From an uncultured Blautia sp. (GTDB lineage: Bacteria > Bacillota > Clostridia > Lachnospirales > Lachnospiraceae), in contig URXG01000001.1 in the NCBI GenBank assembly GCA_900551715.1, positions 1 through 64,000 of the forward strand: a stretch of 64,000 nt of DNA, given 5' to 3'. Under the pieces are notes generated by a model. That model was not told where the DNA came from. It did not search any database and saw only the letters and a program-made list of their open reading frames with translations. Shown here piece by piece: positions 6,932 to 15,000 of the stretch. Within the stretch, counting starts at the first letter, position 1. Every line of letters starts with the position of its first letter. A program made the position numbers and the translations under genes.

Positions 6932-8497
6932 TTATTTCTTTCTCTTTCTGGATCTGTAACCAATAAATCCGATGATCACAACTGCTGCTGCAAGAAGCAC
7001 TACCCAGATTGCGATGTTGGTATTATCGCCTGTCTTAACAGGATGCTGTGAAGTACTATTGCTGCCATGTGAACCTGGTTGATTTCCACCGTTATTACTG
7101 TTGCCAGGTGCCGGTGTTGGTGTATTGGTTTCAGACGGAGTCTTAGTCACTGTCGGAGTGGCAGTATCTTTGCTGTTGGTCAGAGTAATGGAACCCTTAT
7201 ACTGTCCTTTTCTTGTGACTTCCAGATTACCTTCACCACTGATCTCGTATGAGAATTCATCCGGGTCAAGGATATTACCATCTTTATCCGTTTCTTTGAT
7301 CACAAAAGTTACTTTATCCGGTTCTTCGTTTTCAGCAAGCGGGATCTCAGCTTCCACAGTATCATTCTGTATCAGTTCCACATTCTTGATCAGTGTCAGA
7401 TCACCATTACTGTCCTGAGTAAAGACACCTGCATAGAAGGTATCGTCCACTGTCTTCTGCTGACCGTTGACCAGCACCTTCTTGGTGATCTTGATACGGG
7501 CACGAAGGGAAAATCCATCCGGCAGATCATAGTAATAGTTGTTTACATAAGAAACTGTCCGGGGTGTGGAAGTCTGGTTTACCACAGCCGTATTATTTTC
7601 ATTTTCGGAACTGTCAGTAACATTGTAGTAGAACAGCTTGCCATCTTTCATTTCTATGGCATTATTCATTGCCATTGGATTACCATTCTCATCAAGCTCA
7701 AAGATATAATAAGTGCCATCTGGAATATTTGCGTAAGAGGTATCTCCAGTCTCTGCATTCTCGATGTGAATATCTTTCATATAATCACTGCGGAAAGGAA
7801 TCGTCCCTTCTTTATCAAGGAAAATGCCAACTTTGTATGTAGCATCTTTTGCACTTACAGGAACGATCGCATAATCATTCTGTGTGTCAATGAAATAAAG
7901 TCTCTTTGTTACATTAATTCCTGTCTCAGCAGTATTGGACGCACATTTCGGATAAGCCTGCACCTGATAAGTCCAGCCTGTGCCTTCCTGTGCAAAAGGA
8001 ACGGAAAGAAGCATCGGTGCAACAGAAACCTTACCATTCGGATCGCTCTGAACGATCAGGTACATACCCTGTTCCAGGTTATTGTAGACTACTTTACCCT
8101 GTGCATCAGAAGTCTGTTCCTGATAAGTTATACCAGCCTTCTCTACAGCCTTGGAAAGTGTCTCTGCTGTTTCCAGCCATACACTGGCAGCGGAACCATC
8201 CAGTGCATCAAAATCAATTCCTGTAGAAGCCAGAGCACTGTCAATGACAAAATGAACATTTCCGTCATATTCCACACTGCTTACTTTATAAAGCCTCAGC
8301 CCTACATTCGCCAGTGGAGTCTGATTTCCATCTGCATCTGCTTCCTGAAGAGTCAGTTCAAAACTTCCTTTCTCATCAGGAAGATAATTGTCTGCCTGAA
8401 CTTTTCCCGGAAGGCATCCGATCAGCATGAGTACAGCTCCCAGGCAGGCAAGCAGTTTATTCCAATATTTTAATTTCTTTTTCCATTGTCTCACCAC
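6932..8497 (-). CDS. Basal/minor pilin with Cna-B-type domains and a PVKTGD sorting signal
   Basis: A 521-residue secreted pilin subunit, last gene of the pilus operon. It has a signal peptide (cleavage probably after VQA, residue 36) and SpaA/Cna-B-like Ig domains with the pattern GMYLIVQSD (about residue 145) and GTYYIFELDENGNP (about 260). A Thr/Pro/Asn/Ser-rich wall-spanning linker (about 440-485) leads to the sorting signal PVKTGD at 486-491, a hydrophobic helix and a basic tail. The sorting motif differs from the LPSTG/LPSSG of its partners. Position and linker suggest the subunit that joins the fibre to peptidoglycan; that role is inferred. An LIGC stretch inside the signal peptide resembles a lipobox but sits before a better signal peptidase I site. 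Confidence 0.85.
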   Translation of the reverse strand: MVRQWKKKLKYWNKLLACLGAVLMLIGCLPGKVQADNYLPDEKGSFELTLQEADADGNQTPLANVGLRLYKVSSVEYDGNVHFVIDSALASTGIDFDALDGSAASVWLETAETLSKAVEKAGITYQEQTSDAQGKVVYNNLEQGMYLIVQSDPNGKVSVAPMLLSVPFAQEGTGWTYQVQAYPKCASNTAETGINVTKRLYFIDTQNDYAIVPVSAKDATYKVGIFLDKEGTIPFRSDYMKDIHIENAETGDTSYANIPDGTYYIFELDENGNPMAMNNAIEMKDGKLFYYNVTDSSENENNTAVVNQTSTPRTVSYVNNYYYDLPDGFSLRARIKITKKVLVNGQQKTVDDTFYAGVFTQDSNGDLTLIKNVELIQNDTVEAEIPLAENEEPDKVTFVIKETDKDGNILDPDEFSYEISGEGNLEVTRKGQYKGSITLTNSKDTATPTVTKTPSETNTPTPAPGNSNNGGNQPGSHGSNSTSQHPVKTGDNTNIAIWVVLLAAAVVIIGFIGYRSRKRKK

Positions 8498-8530
8498 TAT
8501 CGGCCTCCTTGTTGATTCTGCAATTTACAA

Positions 8531-9406
8531 TTACGCTTCTTTTTTACTGTTCTTTTTATTTTTGTGGCGAACCACCAGATAAATGATCACGACAAGGATC
8601 ACAAGTGCTACCAGACCAGCCGCAGCTACCATCTTCGGATCTACCTTGGCCAACATCTGTGCCGGTGTTTCGTCTGTTGTTTCTTCTTCTACATAATCTG
8701 TACGGATTCCCCGGATAAGAAGTCTGTGTGTATTAACTCCATAAGGAGTACAGGTTACCAGTGTTACATGATCCTCTCCCGGAATGATATCCAGTTCACT
8801 AGTTTCCTCCGGCAAAACTGTCTTGATCTGATCTACTTTGTAAGCCAGTGTCTTGCCCAGCACATGGATAAGAAAAATGTCTCCTTTTTCCATCTGGTCA
8901 AGGTCTGTAAAAATCTTGGCACTGGGAAGTCCACGATGTCCTGCCAGAACTGCATGAGTACCTTCGCCGCCTATCGGAAGGCTGGTGCCTTCTACATGAC
9001 CAACACCCTTTTCCAGTACGTCGGTACCAAGTCCATGGTAGATCGCAAGAATTACCTTTATCTTCGGTATCTCAATACTTCCCATAAGACCGTCACCGTT
9101 AGGATCAAGAACCTGGTCATAAGGATGGCTGAGTACATACTCATCATTTTCATCAAAAGCATCCAGGACTGTGTTTACTTCATGATGATCATTATATTCC
9201 TGAGCTTCCTGCCAGAGCTTCTCGTATTGGTCTTCTGACAGATTGCTGACTGACGTATCATATTTACTGACCAGCTGTGCATTGCGGTACTGGTTCCACA
9301 TATCACTGATGGTAGGATATGCAAAAATGCCTGCACCCACTAGAAAGATCAGTATGATAAATATATTGACAAATATTGAACCTTTTTTCTTAGTTCTTTT
9401 TTTCAT
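8531..9406 (-). CDS. Class C (pilin-polymerising) sortase, second copy
   Basis: A 291-residue membrane-anchored sortase C, which joins LPxTG pilins by isopeptide bonds. It has an N-terminal helix (residues 10-30), a probable lid around HPYDQVLDPNGDG (94-105), catalytic His157 in LAGHRG, Cys219 in TLVTC and Arg228 in NTHRLL, and a C-terminal helix (260-280) with a lysine-rich tail. The second transmembrane segment is typical of class C. Its ATG lies 3 bp after the stop of the other sortase, with AGGAAA inside that gene, so translation is probably coupled. The two sortases are clearly paralogous but diverged; one may polymerise the shaft and the other add the tip or the base. Confidence 0.93.
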   Translation of the reverse strand: MKKRTKKKGSIFVNIFIILIFLVGAGIFAYPTISDMWNQYRNAQLVSKYDTSVSNLSEDQYEKLWQEAQEYNDHHEVNTVLDAFDENDEYVLSHPYDQVLDPNGDGLMGSIEIPKIKVILAIYHGLGTDVLEKGVGHVEGTSLPIGGEGTHAVLAGHRGLPSAKIFTDLDQMEKGDIFLIHVLGKTLAYKVDQIKTVLPEETSELDIIPGEDHVTLVTCTPYGVNTHRLLIRGIRTDYVEEETTDETPAQMLAKVDPKMVAAAGLVALVILVVIIYLVVRHKNKKNSKKEA

Positions 9407-9409
9407 AAG

Positions 9410-10303
9410 CTATTTCCTGTGTTTCCTGTTTCCCATGCGGTTCATCGCTGTGACGATCACAACCGCAATTACAATTCCAATTATAACACAGAGTGCCAGC
9501 ATTAGCAGGCTTGGATTACTAAATCCGGATACTTTCTGTTCTGTCTTTTCGATTTCTTTGGCTTCTTCGTAAGTGGTACGGTGTCCACGTACAAGGATTC
9601 GGTGAGTGTTTACTGCATATGGTGTACAGGTTACCAGGGTCACATAATCTTCGCCTTCTGTGATTGCCAGAGAGGATGTCTCCTCCGGAAGAACTGTCTG
9701 GATCTGATCTACTTCATAGGCAAGAACCTGATCCAGTACATGAAGATAAAAAACATCACCTTCTTTTACAAGATTCAGATCTGTAAAGAGCTTCGCACTG
9801 GGAAGTCCTCTGTGTGCGGAAATAATACAGTGAGTGTCTGGTCCTCCTACCGGAAGACTGCTTCCAAACAGATGACCTGCACCTTTCTCCAGAGATTCCT
9901 CTGTAGTGTAATGATAGATGGGGATAGATTCTCCAATCACCGGAATCTCCACATATCCCATCATGCTATCTCCGTTAAGGTTCAGAAGGGATTCATAAAC
10001 AGGATCTGTCTGACCATCTCTTACAGAGAATGCATCAGGAACACTTTCCTGCTTGATCTGTTTGTTATATTCCTCTGCTGCTTTCCACATTTCCTGCAGT
10101 TTCTCTGAGTTATTATCAGAGGAAACACTGCTGCTGTATTTGCTGATCAGCTGACTGTCTCTGTACTTGTTCCATAAGTTACTGACTGTAGGATACAGCA
10201 GTATGGACAGACCTACCAGAAACAATAAAATAAATCCGATATATTTTTTGCGATTCTTTCTCATAGGTTTCTCCATACTGTTGTTTTTGTTATTATTTAT
10301 CAT
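9410..10303 (-). CDS. Class C (pilin-polymerising) sortase, first copy
   Basis: A sortase C of up to 297 residues with an N-terminal helix, a lid-like TDPVYESLLN (residues 99-108), catalytic His164 (SAHRG), Cys226 (TLVTC) and Arg235 (NTHRIL), and a C-terminal membrane helix. Two starts are plausible. The ATG at 10303 has a GGAG five bases upstream, but both lie inside a 10-bp hairpin with a UUCG loop. The ATG at 10264 (MRKNRKKYIG, 284 residues) has an exposed GGAG six bases upstream and matches the N-terminus of the sister sortase better. The longer form is given; the shorter one may be the main product. It follows the backbone pilin gene by 76 bp. Confidence 0.93.
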   Translation of the reverse strand: MINNNKNNSMEKPMRKNRKKYIGFILLFLVGLSILLYPTVSNLWNKYRDSQLISKYSSSVSSDNNSEKLQEMWKAAEEYNKQIKQESVPDAFSVRDGQTDPVYESLLNLNGDSMMGYVEIPVIGESIPIYHYTTEESLEKGAGHLFGSSLPVGGPDTHCIISAHRGLPSAKLFTDLNLVKEGDVFYLHVLDQVLAYEVDQIQTVLPEETSSLAITEGEDYVTLVTCTPYAVNTHRILVRGHRTTYEEAKEIEKTEQKVSGFSNPSLLMLALCVIIGIVIAVVIVTAMNRMGNRKHRK

Positions 10304-10325
10304 CCGGTCTCCGAAGAGACCGGAT
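10302..10325 (-). promoter_or_regulatory. UUCG-loop hairpin covering the sortase translation start
   Basis: In the minus-strand RNA a perfect 10-bp stem with a cUUCGg tetraloop carries the GGAG ribosome binding site in its loop and 3' arm, and the first two bases of the ATG at 10303 end the stem. No U-run follows, so it is not a terminator. It lies between backbone pilin and sortase and should stabilise the upstream mRNA end and/or reduce sortase initiation. Confidence 0.75.
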
Positions 10326-10379
10326 GTAAATGTCAGGTTATTTTACTGCTTTGCTTCTGTTACTTAAATCAGATGTTTC

Positions 10380-11972
10380 TTATTCCTGAGTTTTTTTGCG
10401 GCTCATGAAGAATGCACCAGCTGCGCAAGCCATAAGTACAACACCTACGATTGTGAAGAGATATGTACCCATACCACCTGTGGATGGAAGTTCACCGAGT
10501 TTGGTATTTTCAAATCCGAATGGATTACTTGGGTGATCTGCATCATTTACAAGTGTTGTAACTCCATCCTTTTCGTTATAAGTGTAATGTGTTTCTGCGC
10601 CATTGATATCTACTGTGTATCCGGTAAGAACATCTTCTGCAAAGGAAGCTGTAATCTTAACCTTAATTGCAGTTGCAAGAAGTTTGTAACCTGTAGGAGC
10701 CTTTGTTTCCACTAAGTAATATTCAACATCACTGTCAAGTCCATTGATTTCAAGTCTACCGTCTTTATCTGTTACAAATGTGCTTTTTCCGCTTGCATTT
10801 GTAAATAAATCTCCTGTAGCGCTTCCGATATGAAGCTGGAATTCAGCACCGTTAAGAAGTTCTGTCTTTTCAGTCTTTGTAACTTCACCTGTTGTTTCAT
10901 TATAGCTAACTCCACCATCGGTGTTAATCTTGATAAATTCACCAGTTTTACTTGGTGTTCCCTCACCTGCTCTTCCTTTAATAGTTGTATCAATACCAAA
11001 TGTATAATGTTTAGTTACATCTGTTTTACTGTGAGTATTATTATTTGCAGAATACTCAAGTTTTGCTGTGTTAGTATTCAAATCTACAGAATATTTTGCA
11101 TTTGTAACTTTTGCGTAATATGTGATTGTAATCTTCTGTCCTTTATGTGCAAGAATCCATCCATCACCAAGCGGTGCTGGAGTTTCACTATTTACAGTAA
11201 ATTCTGTTGCGCCATTCAATACTGCTGCATTAACAGCTGCTGTTAAAGTATCATCAGCCTTTCCTGCTACAGTTGCTTTTACTTCATGATCTTTGTCTAC
11301 AACAAGTGTTAAACCATTCAGTGTATCATTGATTGTATACTTAATATTCTGTTCGGTTGTTTTATAGTTTGGAATATCTGCTTCAATTTCAAACTGAATG
11401 ATATCACCATACTGAACACCTTTAACCTCAGGAGTTAAAGCTTTTTTTGTAATAGTAGCTTCAGACTTCTTCATGTAAGTAACGCCATTTTCTACCATTT
11501 CTCCTGACTGATCAAGTGTTCCGTATTTAAATCCATTTGGAGTCTGCTCAACACTGATAACTGCCGGGTTATATAAATACTGTGTAGAACCTTCTACAAT
11601 AACCAGCCACATACCAGCTTCTGTGAATTCATAAGTAAAATCTCCCTCACCAGACGGTCTCTGGAATTCAACTTGAGTACCACCAAGAATAGTTTCATTT
11701 ACAGACAGATCCTGAATTTCAGTAGGTGTCGGGTTAGATGGATCTGCCGGTTTTCCGCTTACTATTGATTCGTATGAACCATTTGCATTGTACTTAACAA
11801 TTTTATATGCTTTTACTTTAACATTAGATCCATTTTCTACATTTTTAACAGTCGCATGACCAGATTCGGTTGTAGTTGTCCCTTCATCTGCTGCGAATAC
11901 GGTTGCGCACATAGTCAGCACCATGATCGCTGCCATTAATAATGCGCTAATCTTTTTAAAATATTTTTTCAT
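10380..11972 (-). CDS. SpaA-type backbone (major) pilin, LPSTG sorting signal
   Basis: A 530-residue pilin precursor exported through Sec (signal peptide 1-27, cleavage after VFA) and polymerised by the sortases encoded just downstream. Three Ig-like domains are visible: about 30-170, 175-325 with the typical isopeptide-domain start GVQYGDIIQFEI, and 340-490 with the E-box YYLVETKAPTGY (Glu422). The sorting signal LPSTG is at 495-499, followed by a hydrophobic helix and basic tail. I do not see a canonical VYPK pilin motif; the region around YLYNPAVISV (132-141) occupies its place, so the acceptor lysine is unassigned. A near-perfect AGGAGG eight bases before the ATG suggests high translation, fitting the major subunit. 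Confidence 0.9.
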   Translation of the reverse strand: MKKYFKKISALLMAAIMVLTMCATVFAADEGTTTTESGHATVKNVENGSNVKVKAYKIVKYNANGSYESIVSGKPADPSNPTPTEIQDLSVNETILGGTQVEFQRPSGEGDFTYEFTEAGMWLVIVEGSTQYLYNPAVISVEQTPNGFKYGTLDQSGEMVENGVTYMKKSEATITKKALTPEVKGVQYGDIIQFEIEADIPNYKTTEQNIKYTINDTLNGLTLVVDKDHEVKATVAGKADDTLTAAVNAAVLNGATEFTVNSETPAPLGDGWILAHKGQKITITYYAKVTNAKYSVDLNTNTAKLEYSANNNTHSKTDVTKHYTFGIDTTIKGRAGEGTPSKTGEFIKINTDGGVSYNETTGEVTKTEKTELLNGAEFQLHIGSATGDLFTNASGKSTFVTDKDGRLEINGLDSDVEYYLVETKAPTGYKLLATAIKVKITASFAEDVLTGYTVDINGAETHYTYNEKDGVTTLVNDADHPSNPFGFENTKLGELPSTGGMGTYLFTIVGVVLMACAAGAFFMSRKKTQE

Positions 11973-12015
11973 TCTGTCATCCTCCTAACATTTTCTTTCT
12001 GGTTTTTCTCCCTCC

Positions 12016-12039
12016 GGCAGCTCTTAGATAAGAGCTGCC
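12016..12039 (-). promoter_or_regulatory. Intercistronic hairpin between tip adhesin and backbone pilin
   Basis: A perfect 10-bp stem (GGCAGCTCTT / AAGAGCTGCC) with a 4-nt loop lies between the adhesin stop and the pilin ribosome binding site, with no U-run after it on the minus strand. It is a likely mRNA processing or stability element at the 5' side of the pilin message. Confidence 0.65.
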
Positions 12040-12045
12040 TTTCAA

Positions 12046-15000
12046 TCAATGGGTGCTTCCGAATCTTGCTTTGTCCTCCTTTCGTTTATTGTTTATAAAC
12101 AACAGGAGTGCAGCTGTAATAAACGCCACGCCACTGATTGTAAACCCATAAATTCCAGGTCCACCGGAGCTTGGAAGGGAGTAGAGTTCGGTATTTTTGA
12201 TTGTTAATACCAGATCGCCTTCATCCAGTGTCCACATGGTCTGTGTTGCTTCTTTATTAGTTCCATTTTCATTGGTAAGTGTAACCTTACCATCTTCTAC
12301 TTTGAAGTAAATGCTTGCGCCAAGTAAGCTGTAACCTTTCGGTGCTTCAATTTCTGTAAGTCTGTATCTGCCTGCCAGTAAATTCAGAAGTTCTCTGGCA
12401 TCCCTACCATTGTCTACTGTAATACTGTCATAAGCATCACTTACTGATTTCCAGCTGTCTTCGTCTTCGTTTTCGCCCTCGGCTACTTCCCATTTCTCAA
12501 GTTTAAATCTGGCTCCGGTAAGATTATTCGTACCATCTTTATCAACTTTCTTCAGATCCAGGTCTGTGGTGACTAACGTATTGTTGTATGCTACAAGACC
12601 TTTCACTCCGCCATCTTTCTCATCATAGGTGTAACATTTCTTACCGTTCGCATCATTTCCTACCTTGATTACATCTGTGTCAGTTGCGCTGTTGTCCATC
12701 TTATAACCAAGTTTAAATGTCACTTTATAAGAATTGTCATCCGCTGTTGAATACTTACAGTCGGTACCTGCTGTCTGATTATTTTTCACTATGACATCAG
12801 CACCTGCTGTTTTGTATTCCTTTGGAACCTTGATTTCTTCTACTTCGTAGATTCCCCGGGAAAGATTTGTAAGTTTAGTTACATCTGTAAGGCTGGCTGT
12901 AGTCTGTCCTGCCGGAACTGTGATCTTCACTTCCACTGGTGTGAACTTTTCATCTACATTACCATCCTCAGATTTCTTTGTTACTTTGAAAGTAAACTCC
13001 TGATCTTCTGTTGAAGGAACAGGTTTATTATCCTGATCCACCAGATTCTTGGTGATTCCGATCTCACCGGATTCAACTTCGACTTTGTAAACACCATAGG
13101 TACGTTTTGTTTCTTTGTCACTGTCGTCTACATTTGTTGCAGATGCAATATATGTGTCTCCTGTTTCTGTTCCTGCAAAGTTTCCACCGGTATTACCGTT
13201 ACTTTCAGTTGTCGGTTTCCCTGCGTCGTAGGTTACTTTGATGTAATACTCTGTGGTAGCTGCTGGATGATCAATCAGATTTTCCATATCAGGATTTTGG
13301 ATCTCGTTTGTACATTCTTTATCTCTGTACCACTTAACTGTTACCTCTCTTGCATCTACTTTGACATCATCATAAGATGTTGTTGTATTGGTTTTGTCAA
13401 ACAACTGATTCAGGATTTCAGCTTCTGTCGGAGTCTGATCGCCTTTGTATATGGTAACGGTTTTGTTTGCCACTTCCATATTTACTTTGACATTGACTGC
13501 CGGGAACGGTAAATCAACCTGTTCGTATCCTGTATCAATCATTGAGCCTGGGGCGTTGGTTGTTACGTTGTTTCCACCAATGTAATTATCTTTTGCTTTT
13601 ACTGTGATTTTGTGTTTCCACTCACCTCTTACCTTATTAGGAATCGTTTGATCTGTCCATTCAATGTACTGATTTCCGGCATCATCAAATTTTACAGTTC
13701 CACCATTCTTTAATTTTACTACGTTGCCTGTTGTAATCGGCCGCCCATTATCATCAAGGATTTCAAATCTGGGGTCAATTACGTCTTTGATCCTGACTCC
13801 TGTAAGATCTATGTTGTTGGTAATTGTCTGCTGAATTTCTTTGAAGATTTCGCCAAGTGATGTTGCTGTATCAGCAGTTTTGGCACATCCCGGAGATGCA
13901 ATTCCCGGGTAATCGGTTGTTCCATCACCTGCAAGGAATTTTGTTGCATCATCATCAAGTGCGAATCCAATGGTATACACTGTATAGCCAGCTTCTCTTA
14001 ACTGACTTGCTGCTGTGTTAGCATTACTTACTGCATCTGAATCCCAGGCATTGTCTGTTCTGTCTCCTGTTGGTGCTCCATCCGTAAACAGAACTACATA
14101 TTTAGGATTATCATTTTTTTCTTTGTCTAACAGTTCTTTTGCTTTATTTAATCCAATAGCCGGTTTTGTACCGCCTCCAGATTCTAAACCGTCCGCAAAT
14201 TTAATTAATGAATCCTTATTGGAGCCAACTGAAAGCATTTCCTTTGTTGAACCATTATTCTTATTGCTTTCATGAGTACTGCTGAACGCTGTTATACCAA
14301 TCTTGCTGTCTGGTGATTTTGCTGCTGTATCTGTTATAAACTGATCCACAGCATTCTGTAAAGCTGCAAGTCTGGTTTGTGAACTTCTTGAATAGATTTT
14401 ACAGTTACTGTATTCTGAATTAGTTGCTTTATTATTCCGGTCATCTCCGACGAACCAATAACCACTGTAGTAATTGTAATAATAATACTTCAGACTTTGG
14501 TAAGAGCCATTTACTTCTATATAATAAGTTATCCGGGTACTTAAATTCTTTCTTCCAGCATCTGTATTGTCGGCAACATATGTGTATTTATATGTTGATT
14601 TATCCATTGAACCAGACACATCCAACACAAGCATAATATCTGCTACTACTTTTTTTGTTATGTCACTTGTACTGGTACTTGTTGAAGAAGCTGTAATCTC
14701 AATATCGTATGTTCTCTTATTCCAGTCTTTTACTTTAGCTGTTTTATTAAATTCCATACTGGATTTGATAACTTCTTGTGGTTTTTCATTTAAGATTGTT
14801 TTTGGCTCTTTTACCGTTTCTCCTGCGCTGTCTTTCAGTGTAACTGTAACTTCTGTGTCACTTGTCTTCTTTGCTTCCACTGTCCATACATTGCCTGAAG
14901 TAACATATCCATCCGGTGCCTGAATTTCTTTCAGATAATAAGTTCCTTCCCGAAGTTTATTAAATGTTACATTTCCTTCTGCATTGGAGCTTGCTGTTGC

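Noticed and set aside
8412..8424. Lipobox (LIGC) in the basal pilin signal peptide
   Set aside because: A good signal peptidase I site (VQA-D) follows, and the protein has a C-terminal sorting signal; a lipoprotein with a sortase motif would be unusual. Kept only as a remark.
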